A DNA stretch of 64,000 nucleotides from Lumbricus terrestris. Lineage: Eukaryota; Annelida; Clitellata; Crassiclitellata; Lumbricidae. Each line of letters starts with the position of its first letter. Within the stretch, counting starts at the first letter, position 1. Of this stretch, positions 1-11,203 are shown one piece after another. Position numbers and translations under genes: made by a program. The notes beneath the pieces were generated by a model. It searched no databases. It saw only the letters and a list, made by a program, of their open reading frames with translations, and was not told the DNA's origin. The stretch is taken from the NCBI GenBank assembly GCA_949752735.1, contig OX457038.1, forward strand, positions 21,567,655 to 21,631,654, read 5' to 3'.

Positions 1-81
1 GAGCGAGGCTTGAACCCGGGTCGCGCGGATGACTCTCAGTTTAACGACCAGCGCTCTCACCACTGAGCTACGGGACCCCCC
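1..81 (-). repeat. tRNA-like SINE head or tRNA pseudogene, cut by window edge
   Basis: Read on the minus strand, this has a box A-like TAGCTCAGTGGT and a box B-like GGTTCAAGCC at tRNA spacing. The D-stem (GCTC/GAGC) pairs and the T-stem mostly pairs. The anticodon stem pairs poorly, and the 3' acceptor strand would lie outside the window. This fits a tRNA-derived SINE head or decayed tRNA better than a working tRNA. Confidence 0.5.
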
Positions 82-736
82 CAAAAGTAAGTGTATGACA
101 TGAGTGGAGCAGCAAGATAATGCCAGCAAAACATCAAAGCCAGAGTTGTAAACAAATACTAATATTCGAAAAATAGATAGTCATTGATTCAGAAAAAATG
201 CACATCTTGCATGAGGTTGGCAGACATTTGATCAGCAAATTTGTTTGAAAATTTAATCAAATCGAAAGTCAGTCCTTCTATGAAACTGAGAAGCAATGAT
301 GAACAAGCTGTGATGAGATGGAGGCAAGGATAAATGTATGCATACAATCATACATATATTCATGCATACATACATACATACATGCTCGAATGCCAACAGG
401 TTCAGACTCTAGACAGGCACTACTGGCGCAGACTCAGCCTTCCTGGAAGCTCAGGATGATACATGAAGACTTAACAGGGCTGGGTATAGATTTGAACATG
501 GCCATCACTGTGGCTGAGGATCGGACACGTTAAAGAAATTTAATCAGCTCATTGTGCAACGCTCCCATTGGTGGAGTAGATGACGAATGATGATTATGCA
601 TACATAACCATAACTATAGTTTTTATTGCTTAAAATGACAATTGACATGTTCACATATACACAATGTGCTGTTTATACTCTGACAGAATCACTACAAGTT
701 TACGGAATAAGCTGCCTGGGAACTTACAACATTGCA

Positions 737-958
737 AGGATGGGCCATAAGAAGTAATCACATAATGCTTTTGCCAATATCTTGGCCAGAAGTAATCATT
801 GTTAACTCAGGTTTTAAAGGTTCAAATCTACTTCATATCTACACACAACAGCCAAACTTCACTGACATATTTGAAACATAACACAAGTCATATGACTTTT
901 AGTGAGTCAACCTGCTGTTTATTATGATCCAGAAACGCAACCAAAAGAAAAAAGCGTA
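737..958 (+). repeat. DNA-transposon-like repeat, copy 1 (diverged)
   Basis: This stretch aligns by eye, in the same orientation, with 2,624-2,840. Both contain GGGCCA near the start, then CCAATATCTTGG, then a shared closing block ending in acgcaaccaaaag. Copy 2 keeps a cleaner end beginning CAGGGTGGGCCAAAAAA, which resembles mariner-type termini. No transposase is seen. The LINE fragment starts about 40 bp downstream. Confidence 0.5.
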
Positions 959-1001
959 ATATTATTATTGTGTCACATCTCATATAATTGTTATGAAGTA
1001 A

Positions 1002-1518
1002 ATGCTGAAGATAAATGTCGAAAAGACAAAGATCACGAGGATAAGTAGTGGGAAGAAGGAGATAGCAATGAAAATAACAATAAATGGAGAGGAAGTGGAA
1101 CAGGTCAAGAGCTTCTGCTACTTGGGAAGTATGATAACAAAAGTTGCAAGATGTCATAGTGATATAAAAAGAAGAATAGTATATTGGGAAAAGATGCGTT
1201 CACGAAAAGAGGCAAGTTGATGAGAGGAGGGCTGAGCAAAGATCTAAAGAAGAGACTTGTCAAAGTACTGGTATGGAGCATGGTACTGTACGGGTCAGAG
1301 ACATGGACCATCAAGAAAGAGGAGAGCAGGAGACAGGAAGCCTTCGAGATGTGGATATGGAGGATGAAAAAATTGAGCTGGACGAAGCGAGTGACGAATG
1401 AAGAGGTGTTGCAAAGAGTAGGAGAAAAAAGATCACTGATGACAACTTAAAAAGAGAAAGGCAAGAGAATTGGATTGGTTGCATATTAAGAGGAGACTCC
1501 CTCCTGAGAAAATCATAG
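1002..1518 (+). pseudogene. LINE reverse transcriptase C-terminal fragment
   Basis: Two overlapping frames, 1,002-1,180 and 1,184-1,450, encode the region after the catalytic domain of a non-LTR retrotransposon ORF2. Recognisable pieces are VEQVKSFCYLGSMIT, then LVKVLVWSMVLYGSETWT, then EAFEMWIWRM and NEEVLQRVGEKRSL. A third frame continues to about 1,518 with NWIGCILRGDSLL. This is the familiar C-terminal region of invertebrate endonuclease-reverse transcriptase LINEs. The frame breaks near 1,175 and 1,450, and the missing catalytic core, mark it as a dead 5'-truncated copy. Confidence 0.8.
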
Positions 1519-1900
1519 TGCCCGACTGCGAAGCCGAGGCCCGGCTCTAGGGTCGGGTAATACTCAACCTTACCACCCACCTGAGGTCCTGTCCGAAGAG
1601 TCCATTACTCCCTCCAAACAGCTTGGGTTTGATCCCTGTGCATACCTGCTTTGAATAGAGAAGGGGTGCACGACCCAACATTATAATAGTAGGCTATACC
1701 AATAATAATCACAGTATACATGTACTTAACCAATTATACATGTACTTACCAAGTCAGCAAAGCATTCAAACATATCAGGCTTAGACCTGTACGACAAAGA
1801 CTGACTCAGCTCATAGTTAGCATTTATCTGAAAAAGAAACCAGCCTTGGAGTTAATAATGTACTATCTACATAACTATCATAAAAACACGTCAATACTCA

Positions 1901-2017
<117 letters not shown>

Positions 2018-2281
2018 GTGCTCTGCCCGAAGGCAGGTTCATTGGCTTTACGCCCCTGGGGATGAGATGAGTGAGGTGGTTTCCCATTGCCTTCCTCACA
2101 GACAATGATGGGTAAGCAACTTGCCCAAGGTCGCTCCGCAAGAGCTTGCACCTCCCCACACGTGCTAGCCCGAGATATCTAAATCTCTGAATGTCAACTC
2201 CCAGCCCGGGGCTTGAACCGCAGTCCGTTGCAACCAGCAGACGAATGCAGCTCCCGCTTACCGGTGTAGCTAACTGGGCCA
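2018..2281 (-). repeat. tRNA-derived SINE with (ATC)n tail
   Basis: On the minus strand the element starts with a tRNA-like head: box A-like TAGCTACACCGG near 2,260-2,273 and box B GGTTCAAGC near 2,211-2,219. A tRNA-unrelated body follows, containing CCTTGGGCAAG and GGCAATGGGAAACCACC. The 3' end runs into the ATC triplet tail. Head, body and simple tail in this order define a SINE. It is mobilised in trans and has no protein product. Confidence 0.7.
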
Positions 2282-2336
2282 GTCAATGCTCATTAGGAAG
2301 ACAATAAAACACGAAGGCAGAAGAGCAGACAAGACA

Positions 2337-2391
2337 CACCACACACACACACACACACACACCACCCACATACACACACACACACACACAT
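2337..2391. repeat. (CA)n microsatellite
   Basis: An interrupted CA dinucleotide tract of about 55 bp with a short CCACCCA break. Confidence 0.9.
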
Positions 2392-2623
2392 TTGAGAAGA
2401 TCAGGAAGTGGCCAACCCATGATTAGAGCAAGTCTCCTGCAGATATGGTCAGGCACCTGAACATAGCAATTGACTGGGCACCTAGTGGCATGAACAACTT
2501 ACTTACTCTCATTACTGTCATAAATATGCCATAATATATATATATATATGAAATTATGTATATATATGCATAACATTGTATATACATATGGCACATAATT
2601 GTATGAAAGTAACATATTATATA

Positions 2624-2840
2624 CAGGGTGGGCCAAAAAAGACCCCCATGGTTTTTCCCAATATCTTGGTCAGTAGTAAACAATTTTAAATCAAATTTTA
2701 CAGGCTTAAAGGCAATTCATATTTATGTACAATAGCCAAAGGTCACCAATTTTTTCAAACAGAACAAGTTATATCACTTTCAGTGAGACCACCAACTGTT
2801 TTTGGCGATTCAAAACCATAACGCAACCAAAAAGTAACAT
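2624..2840 (+). repeat. DNA-transposon-like repeat, copy 2
   Basis: This begins CAGGGTGGGCCAAAAAA and is the better-preserved relative of 737-958. The opening resembles Tc1/mariner-type inverted-repeat ends, but no opposite end or TA duplication was found, so the superfamily is not settled. Confidence 0.5.
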
Positions 2841-4611
2841 GAACCGATTTTATTAAGTCACATCTGCGATTATTGTAATCAAGATCATTAACACCAACTA
2901 CAACAGAATCAATGAACAGCAACATCACCATTAAGATCCTTGAGCCTAAAAGTTGTCACATAAATTATAATAATTGGCTATTCATGCAAACAACAATGAT
3001 TCTTTAATAAAAGCCACAACTGCCAAAACACTTGCTGCTACAGCATGTATCAGATTCGATATCTAACTGTCAGAAAGTATGTGAGTCAACATTTAGGTAG
3101 GCCTAAATTTATAAGTTCGTGAAACTTACAATTTCAATTCTTTTCAGAACTTGTTCCAATTCTTCTCTGTTCTCATCAGCTCTTCTCTGGGTCATTGCAC
3201 AAGCTATTTTGTCAAGAACTGCTTGTGCATGTTTAAATGAGCCATTTTGTATTAAATTGCAGTCCATCTTCTTCACGTTCTCATATGGTCGGCAACCTAA
3301 GCATAAATGCGGCTATGAATTCAGTCAATTCAAATATCAGAACTGCTGGCAGTATCTTGCCAATTTAAAGCAATGTCAAGATTCATTTGGACATATAAAG
3401 TTGAAATAACCAAAGCTTTCGAAAAAGCAAAGCGAACTGGTATTTGGAGTGAGAGTGGTCATCTTGTAAGCCACCTAAATATATCAAGCTGCATCAAAAA
3501 CATAGAATTTTAGAGAGAAAAAACATAGATTTAAGTGGTCACTATTAATGCTACTTATAAAAGAAACCTTAACATGCTTCTGCATTGACTTCCTTAGACA
3601 CAGCTCCGGAGCATGGCACAAACATGTTATCAAAGAACTGGATACCCCCTCCTCCTTACATGCTTCAATTTGCATTTGTATCCTTCATTTTTATAAATAA
3701 TTAACCTCCAAAGACTGAGTTGGTCAGGCATTCAATAAGGCTCAGCATTGCTTAGCTTCACAGCAAAGTATTAAAAATCACACCAATCTCCTCATCAATC
3801 CCTCCTCTGCATAAAAAAATCCTCTCTCCTCCTCCTTCTCTTCATCCTTAGTCTTTCTCTCAGTCTACAGCTATCGCATATCAAATCTTCTGTGTGTAAG
3901 ATATAAAAGTAATATGCACACTGCGTATTATGCAACATGGCTTTAAAATTCACCATGTTCTTTAGATGATATAACAAAACAAAAATGTCATAATAAATGT
4001 GATGCATCTCCCTTAACATATCTGGATTAATTTTAATAGCAGCATAATAATCATCAGCTCTCATTTATGAATAGACTGACACACATTTAGCAGCTATATC
4101 TTATATTAGCGACATGTGAAGTTCAGAACTCTTACTGACATTGGTCTGAACAGTAATGCAAGTCCAAACAAGATAAGGTGCAACCATAAAGCACCAGCAA
4201 ATGCATACGTCCTACTAGATTTTGCAAATTAAAACTCAGCCACATGTATAATTGTATATTATAGCAAGAGTCTCTAAGGGTAGTGTTCCATTGACCTAAT
4301 ATGAAAGAGTATATATAGGCTATTCTCTAGTTCCCTATTGGTTTACACAAGACTGTCACAAAATGAACTGCAAATGCAGCATATCAAAAAATACTAAATA
4401 ACTAAACAATAAATATCATGAAAATAAATACAGAAACAATGACTCAAATCAGTAGCATTGAAAGACTGTTCAAGAAACATTATAGGAAAAGATCTCAAAT
4501 CAAAATGAATGAGATCTATGTACCAAACACCAATATTCTAATCAGGGGCATGGCCAGTGACTAAGAGATGCTAAATGACTAGTGTATTCACAAAACAGAG
4601 AGTTTAAAGCT
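2841..4611. other. AT-rich non-coding stretch
   Basis: AT-rich sequence with only short ORFs lacking recognisable domains. No terminal repeats, tRNA boxes or convincing splice-linked exons were seen. Confidence 0.5.
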
Positions 4612-4760
4612 GCTCTCAACCTGGACCACCATGGACTACTCTCACGGACAACCCTTCTAACTCAACGCAGTGCTCATGAATAAGCTGGTGCCCCGAGCTT
4701 GGCTTTCGAGTGGTGCTTTAGAAATTTTGAGTTTACAATTACGATTACAATTCTATGAAG
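4612..4760 (+). repeat. ATTACG-tailed interspersed repeat, copy A
   Basis: One of five related copies; the others are 6,960-7,060 with 9,814-9,885, 19,105-19,262, 31,345-31,535 and 56,900-57,050. It ends with a GCGCTTTAGAA-like block, TTTGAGTTTAC and a degenerate ATTACG tail. The body holds ACGGACAACCCTTCTAACTC and CTCATGAATAAGCTGGTGCC, both shared with the 31.4-kb copy. A variable 5' part and a fixed 3' end with a simple tail suggest a SINE-like retroposon. Confidence 0.65.
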
Positions 4761-5509
4761 ATGTGATTGTTGGGACAGACCTTATAAGCAAAGGTAGTTC
4801 ATTCCAAACAGTGTTTGAGGCTGAGCTAGAAGCACAAATGCTGGCAGCCTTACAAAAAGAGTTGAAGCTTCAGAAGTGGATCATGTACCTAATAGGTCAG
4901 AAGCGTTAGAATCACTTTTGGCTCAGAGGCACGAATTTTACAGGAAATATTAGCCATTTCAAATATGTACACCATGAGATAGGAAGACAGTGGAGCTGTG
5001 ATAGAAGACTAGCAGATGCCAGCTTGTTAATAGGGCAAACAAAATGAGTTGCCAAGTTCTACACCCATTGTAATATTTCAATATTATGAGTAGTTATACA
5101 GAATCCAACTATCATAATCCAAATCAGAACCTGTTAAAACAGACAAAGTTACCATGACCCACTGGAATACAGCACTGATTGGCTGTCAAATTTGCATATG
5201 GTCTCTATAAACTTCATTACAGAGCATCTAGAATTACCGAATGGCGCATTATTAGGACAAGAGAACTTTAGTGCATTGCGAACCTTATCCACTGGATTTA
5301 AAGTAAATCAAACCGATGAACTGCTGGATAATAAACAGGTTTAAATTATCAAACAGCTGTTAGGTGCACTGCCAGCAGAGGTGCGGGGGGGTGAACAGCC
5401 ACTCAAAGCTATTCTAACCAGACTATAAACCTGCAGGCTGGTTGGTGGACGCAGTTTTTATACAACTTTGGATTACATTTATGAGGATTTTTCAGTAGAA
5501 GCCTATGAG
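4761..5509. other. Non-coding stretch with a possible decayed coding fragment
   Basis: Nothing is firmly identifiable. A 47-codon open stretch near 5,200-5,344, and a further open block to about 5,425 in a different frame, have protein-like composition. They may be remnants of a coding exon. No family was recognised. Confidence 0.3.
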
Positions 5510-5726
5510 CAGTGGCGGTGCCAGAATTTTAGTTTTGGGGGGCTGAAGCCCGGAGTAAATTTTGCATTTTCTTCCGCCAAAATTCTGATGACCTTTTTTT
5601 AAGTCGTCCGGTTTAAAATCGTGGAAATATTTCAGTTTTGCATGTAAAAAACACCGGATGGCCTTTTTTAGGGGCTTAGCCTTTTATAGGGGGCTTAGCC
5701 CCCTAGACCCCCTAGCGCCGCCACTG
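5510..5726. mobile_element. hAT-like MITE, CAGTGGCGG family
   Basis: A 217-bp element with inverted ends CAGTGGCGGTGCCAG and its near complement ending GCGCCGCCACTG. It is flanked by an 8-bp duplication with one mismatch, CCTATGAG (5,502-5,509) and CCTATAAG (5,727-5,734). It is too short to code. The ends match those of the 12-kb element at 34,487-46,554, so both belong to one family. An 8-bp TSD with CAGNG-type termini is the hAT pattern. Confidence 0.85.
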
Positions 5727-5734
5727 CCTATAAG

Positions 5735-6477
5735 AACAATTAAGTGATTTACTCTTTTCCACACGGCTCAGAAGAATACATAGTTAGGCCTACATACGAT
5801 CACGTAAACGGCCTACTCTACAAAACCACATAGCCTACAATGATACATTAGTACGTACATACAAACATGCAAACATAAACGCACAAAAATGCACAAACTT
5901 TGCTCTACAAAAGCGATCCTGAGGTTATTGAGAAACTGCTATTGTAATCACTTTATGTAAAACTATGGCATCGGTCACCGCTTACCGATTTCCCGTAAGA
6001 CTTTTCGAAATCTTTCCGTTTATATTTATTAAATCAGAACAATTTTAATCAAACACCAATTTTCACAGGGATTTAGGCTAGAGTAGCCTACATGGATACA
6101 CTTGTCGCAAAATAAGGTTAAACGCGATTCCTGATCGTTATCTCCTCATTAAAACACTTCGAAACGAACGACCTAATAAATATATTGGAACCACCTCTAT
6201 GCCAACTGTGTAGGCTACATTGACAAACTTATAAATGCGTGAGCACTTAGCTTAGAACTCATATAACCTATGCAAATAACTGTCCTAAAAGTAAACAAAG
6301 TTTATCCCAGAAGCGATCAACAATGACGACATAGAGAGCTGAAGGCATTTACACAGCGACACACCACGGTGCATTCAATGTCCGCCTCAAGCTGACGATA
6401 TTATAGGCCTCTATTGCGGTCCGATGCACAATGCTTGATATGGTAAGCCTACCGTAATCCGATTTCTTGGTCACGCA
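5735..6477. other. Non-coding stretch
   Basis: AT-rich sequence with repeated TAGGCCTA words and no ORF, RNA gene or terminal repeat that I could support. Confidence 0.5.
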
Positions 6478-6707
6478 CGTGCACACACGCCCACACACAC
6501 ACACACACATACGCACACGCACACACACACACGCACACACACACAAACACACACACACGCGCACACACACACACACACATATGCACACGCACACACACAC
6601 ACGCACACACACACAAACACACACACGCGCGCACACACACACACATACGCACACACACGCACACGCACACACCTATACACACGCACACGCACACACACAC
6701 ACACACA
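6478..6707. repeat. (CA)n/(CACACG)n microsatellite
   Basis: A 230-bp CA-rich tract with regularly placed G interruptions. A sub-block of about 70 bp containing ACAAACACACACACGCGC occurs twice. Cys/Val-rich and His/Thr-rich ORFs here are artefacts. Confidence 0.95.
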
Positions 6708-6959
6708 TCTTTCTTTGTGTTATGGAGAGTAGTCTGGACCAAGAGTTCACTTTTGCTCCACACATTCACTCACTCAGCCGTGTGTGTTTAGCCCTGCTCA
6801 ACTGCGTCAACTACGGTACGCACTAGCTGTTGCTCGCTCACTCCTACTGCTGCTGCAGCCCGTGTCCATTCTATGCTGGTCTACCAATTGCCCGTCTGTA
6901 TTGCTTTGATCGCGTCCTGCGTTTTGCAGCCAGCCTTATTGGCCGCATACCCAAATTCA

Positions 6960-7060
6960 GCCACACCTCGATCGTAACCGTAATCGTAATCTCCAAATTT
7001 CTAAAGCGCTCGCGCTGCGTTGAGTCGAAAGGGTTGTCCGAAAGAATAGTCGATCGATCC
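6960..7060 (-). repeat. ATTACG-tailed repeat, copy B, 3' part (split by insertion)
   Basis: On the minus strand this reads ACTATTCTTTCGGACAACCC, then AACGCAGCG, GCGCTTTAGAAATTTGGAG and ATTACGATTACG. It matches the 31.4-kb copy. The 5' remainder lies beyond the foldback element at 9,814-9,885, so the two parts were one repeat before insertion. Confidence 0.75.
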
Positions 7061-7068
7061 ATGTTGGT
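7061..7068. repeat. Target-site duplication (left) of foldback element
   Basis: ATGTTGGT, repeated exactly at 9,814-9,821. Confidence 0.9.
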
Positions 7069-8017
7069 TAGGGTGGAGTGAAAAACACGAATATTAGATA
7101 TCGAAAATCCGTTAGCAATAAAAAGTTGTCTTATGGTATGGGGTCAAGAAATATCAAAAAAGTTTTGAAAAATATTAATGTCTTCCTTTGCCCCCAGAGG
7201 GCCAAAGTTTCGAAAATTGGAGTTTTTTGAGAAAATTGCAGGTTTTCTTATGAAATATTTTTAGTCTAAAATAATTAACCACCAAGCAATACATCGCTGG
7301 AAAGAGCTCTTTAAACTGAGTAAAATCATATCTTAATTTCAAGAATATTCGCATATTTGAAGGAGATATTAACTTTTTAAGATACCCCACGTTCGCGACA
7401 TGTCGCTATGCCTGAAAATGGTAAAACACTAATAACTTTTTTATCCTTTGCGATATTTCAACTTGTAATATGTCATTCTATTCAGTTTATGACAATCTAT
7501 CTGAGGGTGCATTTAAACTTATAAGAACCTTCCATTAAGAATTTCAAAGCTCATGAAGCCCTACAAAAAAGAAGAAAACTAAAGGAAATGTCCTCAGAAA
7601 TTGCAAAACTTTGAAAAAAGTGTAGATAATTTTTTACGTTGCAGCCTGCAAATGCACCACTGACAATTGCAAATGTACCAAACCCAGAAAGGTTCCAAGA
7701 GAGGAACAAGAGTCCTAAATGATCAACAGACAATTAGAGCTATAACGATTAGCCGTCAGGATAAGATTATATCAACTTCACTAAAGAAGCGGCATGATAG
7801 AAAGAGAAAGAAGACCATGTGCCTCTAATATGTCGTAAACGTCTGGATTTCGTCAACGAACAAGCATTAGCAGACAGCAGTGTTCAAAATAATGAAACGG
7901 ACAGTGAAGTAAATCCAGTGAAGTGTAAAATCTTGCCAGAAGATGAAACCATGGATGTGTCAGAAAAGTCAAGACCTATAATAGTATAGGCATACCTACC
8001 GTAATGAAACTAAGCAA

Positions 8018-8125
8018 ATGAGAAAGAGATTGTCGAAGCTGTCACGACTCTGTGACCGATATGGAACATCGGATATAGCAGGTGCGGTTATTCCAAATGC
8101 TGTACTAGACGACCTTGGTATTCCA
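8018..8125 (+). pseudogene. Fragment of a transposon-associated protein, left-arm copy
   Basis: Encodes a fragment with core SKLSRLCDRYGTSD followed by NAVLDDLGIP. The same block occurs forward in the loop (8,475-8,590) and inverted in the right arm (8,742-8,855). Proteins with a CDRxGxSDRxAA-type core recur as uncharacterised ORFs in invertebrate genomes; that is a memory-based impression. In this arm the block is joined directly to an inverted piece of the downstream coding region, so it cannot be translated as a unit. Confidence 0.5.
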
Positions 8126-8369
8126 ACGAGTGCTCTTTTTCTAATTTCAGTGTTCTTTCTTTGCGACCATCAAAGTACAATGTTTCAGTTGAATCCATTA
8201 TTTCAACTTCCTGCATTGCATTCTTTCTAGTGACACTGTACACTTTATATGCAGTTGAAACAATAATATTTACAGGAACTCAGATTACAGAATACACAAA
8301 TCTTAGCTATACTGACTTAACAGACAGCTTGCAATAATCGGCGCTAATAGCAGCCTACAAAGCTGTCGT

Positions 8370-8438
8370 CCCGGCGGGGGCTCGAATTCGTTACCTCTCG
8401 CACTCTTGGCCAGGGTGTTATCCATTACACTACCGGGT
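8370..8438 (-). repeat. tRNA-like sequence in the foldback loop
   Basis: On the minus strand it has a box A-like TAGTGTAATGGATAACAC with a pairing GTGT/ACAC D-stem. CCGG-rich ends can pair as an acceptor. The T-arm is degenerate and the base before the anticodon is not T, so it is a pseudogene or SINE head. A similar sequence lies at 12,447-12,510. Confidence 0.45.
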
Positions 8439-8474
8439 ATAGGTTTACTTCACAAAATTAATTAAACTAAGCAA

Positions 8475-8740
8475 ATGAGAAAGAGATTTTCAAAGCTGTC
8501 ACGACTATTTGACCGATATGAAACATCGGATAGAGCAGATGCGGTTATTTCAAATGCTGTACTAGAAGACCTTGGTATTCTTTCACACATCGAATCAAAA
8601 CATGTGATCGATCGCTATGAGCTTCGACGTGTGAAAGGATCACTAGACAGAATGCAATGCAGGAAGTTGAAATAAGGGATTCAACTGAAACATTGTACTT
8701 TGATGGTCGCAAAGATAGAACACTGAAATTAGAAAAAGAG
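8475..8740 (+). pseudogene. Fragment of a transposon-associated protein, longest copy
   Basis: The most complete copy of the protein in the foldback element. Frame 1 (8,475-8,672) carries FSKLSRLFDRYETSD, NAVLEDLGIL and HVIDRYELRRVKGSLDR. A shift near 8,655 leads into a second frame containing TLYFDGRKDRTLKLEKE, which runs into the right arm to about 8,740. The DRYG-type block followed by YFDGRKDRTL seems to reflect one original gene. The catalytic role is unknown, and it is broken by a frameshift and truncated. Confidence 0.5.
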
Positions 8741-9813
8741 CACTCGTTGGAATACCAAGGTCTTCTAGTACAGCATTTGGAATAACCGCACCTGCTATAT
8801 CCGATGTTCCATATCGGTCACAGAGTCGTGACAGCTTCGACAATCTCTTTCTCATTTGCTTAGTTTCATTACGGTAGGTATGCCTATACTATAGGTCTTG
8901 ACTTTTCTGACACATCCATGGTTTCATCTTCTGGCAAGATTTTACACTTTACTGGATTTACTTCACTGTCCGTTTCATTATTTTGAACACTGCTGTCTGC
9001 TAATGCTTGTTCGTTGACGAAATCCAGACGTTTACGACATATTAGAGGCACATGGTCTCCTTTCTCTTTCTATCATGCCGCTTCTTTAGTGAAGTTGATA
9101 TAATCTTATCCTGACGGCTAATCGTCATAGCTCTAATTGTCTGTTGATCATGTAGGACTCTTGTTCCTCTCTTGGAACCTTTCTGGGTTTGGTACATTTG
9201 CAATTGTCAGTGGTGCATTTGCAGGCTGCAACGTAAAAAATTATCTACACTTTTTCAAAGTTTTGCAATTTTCTGAGGACATTTCCTTTAGTTTTCTTCT
9301 TTTTTGTAGAGCTTCATGAGCTTTGAAATTCTTAATGGAAGGTTCTTATAAGTTTAAATGCACCGTCAGATAGATTGTCATAAACTGAATAGAATGACAT
9401 CAAGGAATGACATATTACAAGTTGAAATATCGCAAAGGATAAAAAAGTTATTAGTGTTTTACCATTTTCAGGCATAGCGACATGTCGCGAACGTGGGGTA
9501 TCTTAAAAAGTTAATATCTCCTTCAAATATGCGAATATTCTTGAAATTAAGATATGATTTTACTCAGTTTAAAGAGCTTTCCAAGCGATATATTGCTTGG
9601 TGGTTAATTAATTTAGACTAAAAATATTTCATAAGAAAACCTGCAATTTTCTCAAAAAACTCCAATTTTCGAAACTTTGGCCCTCTGGGGGCAAAGGAAG
9701 ACATTAATATTTTTCAAAACTTTTTTGATATTTCTTGACCCCATACCATAAGACAACTTTTTATTGCTAACGGATTTTCGATTTCTAATATTCGTGTTTT
9801 TCACTCCACCCTA

Positions 9814-9821
9814 ATGTTGGT
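9814..9821. repeat. Target-site duplication (right) of foldback element
   Basis: ATGTTGGT, identical to 7,061-7,068. Confidence 0.9.
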
Positions 9822-9885
9822 CCCAGTCGAGTCACCATAGGATCAGAGGGGCGGAACAGATATAGCCTACACTAAGGCGACCAGT
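9822..9885 (-). repeat. ATTACG-tailed repeat, copy B, 5' part
   Basis: On the minus strand this reads a TTCCGCC block, then TGATCCTATGGTGACTCGAC. It aligns with 31,349-31,388 and is the separated 5' portion of the repeat whose 3' portion is 6,960-7,060. Confidence 0.7.
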
Positions 9886-9981
9886 GTCGTCTGGGCGGGA
9901 ATTGGGGAGTGGCGGATCTCCAGCTATATGCGTGACGTTCTCCACTGGGTGGCTCCCACTAAAGCAGCGAATTGAGTATAG

Positions 9982-10032
9982 CCTGCAGGCGCGGATTTAG
10001 AGGGGGGCGGAGCCGGCGTACGCCCCCCCCTA
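9982..10032. repeat. Orphan hAT-like end (CAGGCGCGGATT)
   Basis: Starts CAGGCGCGGATTTAGAGG and continues into a G-rich then C-rich run, the look of several transposon ends in this window. No matching opposite end or TSD was found. A related end, reading out as GGATCCGCCTCTG, is at 16,793-16,832. Confidence 0.35.
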
Positions 10033-10115
10033 AACCTGCAGCAAATGTTCTCAAACTAAACTGACCTAAAACTAATATAATTGCAATTTGGGAATAGGAT
10101 GTTTGAAGTAGCTGG

Positions 10116-10577
10116 ACCGGTGTAAAGGTTTCAGAATACCCCCTCCTAAACATTACCCCTCTGCAAACTGTAAATTGAATCAATCTTCGCATTTATTGCA
10201 CTAAAAATATCAAAAAATTCATCCCGCTTCTTGTTTTGGTCTGAAGATTTTCATCCGTCTTCCCACTTCGTGGTTTGTTATCAATATTTTCATCTGTAAC
10301 TAAAATACTATTCGCCGCTGAAGTTTACATGGAGAAAATGGCTTCGAGGCTATTATTTTTTTCGGATCAAAATATTGATAGCAAACCACGAAGTGGGATG
10401 ACGGATGAAAATCTTCAGACCAAAACAAGAAGCGGGATGATTTTTCTGAATTTTTTAGTGCAATAAATGCGATGATTGATGCAAATCTAGTTTCCGGGGG
10501 GTAATCTGAAACCGGTTTCAAGTAACCGGGGGGGGGTAATGTTTAGGAGGGGGTAATTTGAAACCTTTACACCGGCA
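10116..10577. mobile_element. Small foldback element
   Basis: Imperfect inverted arms, about 10,116-10,292 and 10,363-10,577. The outer ends are CCGGTGTAAAGG and CCTTTACACCGG. The inner parts share CCAAAACAAGAAGCGGGATGA and its complement. No TSD was found, so the class is open. The 63-codon ORF across the centre is a by-product of the repeat. Confidence 0.65.
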
Positions 10578-10862
10578 GAATGGAGCTCTCTTACCGGAGC
10601 TCTCTTACCTACTTACCTGAGTTGCTAGCAGACGTTGCCCACGTGACCAATGACTTTTGCCGTGACGTCATTCACAAAGTTCATGTACAGACAAAATTTA
10701 CGTAAATAGAAATTGGTCAATTTAAAAATATGTCGAGTGGTTCGCCGTCACAACCAACGACCTCATATATATTACTAGACAGAGCTTCCTATGTTGAGCT
10801 GCCCAGTGACGTTGAAGCCGAGCAAGGAACAAGAGTATAACATGAAATTTTAACTGTCCATC

Positions 10863-11178
10863 TCGCGGTCTATTTTTAGATCAACCGTCATGAAAGAACC
10901 AACCAATCACAGAAGACGATTCATCGTATTTACGTTCGCCGGTGGAAAATAGTAATAACAAATACTTATAAGGTCTTTGGTAATAATAAATTTTACCTGA
11001 TCACGAGTCACGACTTTCCAATTATTTAAAGCATTAATACTCAATCGAGATTGTCACTAAACGCGCCCAACCGTTAAATTAAATGCCCATAAGGTTTACT
11101 GTCTAATGATAAAATGTAATTTGTATTCATGCCTGTTGTCTCCATCGATATTTATATTTAGACCTGGATTGCGCTAGT
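10863..11178 (+). repeat. Low-copy repeat paired with 15,774-15,925
   Basis: Shares, in opposite orientation, the blocks CTATTTTTAGATCA, TTCATGAAAG-type sequence next to an AACCAATCACAG motif, ATCGATATTTATATTTAGAC and CCTGGATTGCGCT with 15,774-15,925. The second copy is shorter and rearranged. In both, a CCATCTT (YY1-like) motif follows the TGGATTGCGCT block, so a duplicated promoter is possible. Confidence 0.5.
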
Positions 11179-11203
11179 GAGCTCAGGAAGTGAGGTCGAC
11201 GAC

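Larger units (their letters stand above)
7069..9813. mobile_element. Long-inverted-repeat foldback element, hAT-like
   Basis: A 2,745-bp element made of two near-identical inverted arms, about 7,069-8,232 and 8,643-9,813, around a loop of about 410 bp. The ends read TAGGGTGGAGTG inward and fit the hAT terminal pattern YARNG. An exact 8-bp duplication, ATGTTGGT, flanks it. Each arm ends at the loop side in fragments of a protein sequence, and the loop holds a third, forward copy. No intact transposase is present. The target was an ATTACG-tailed repeat, and the copy at 31.37 kb shows the uninterrupted site. Confidence 0.9.

Noticed and set aside
6349..6826. Cys/Val-rich and His/Thr-rich ORFs
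   Set aside because: They arise from the CA microsatellite in every frame.
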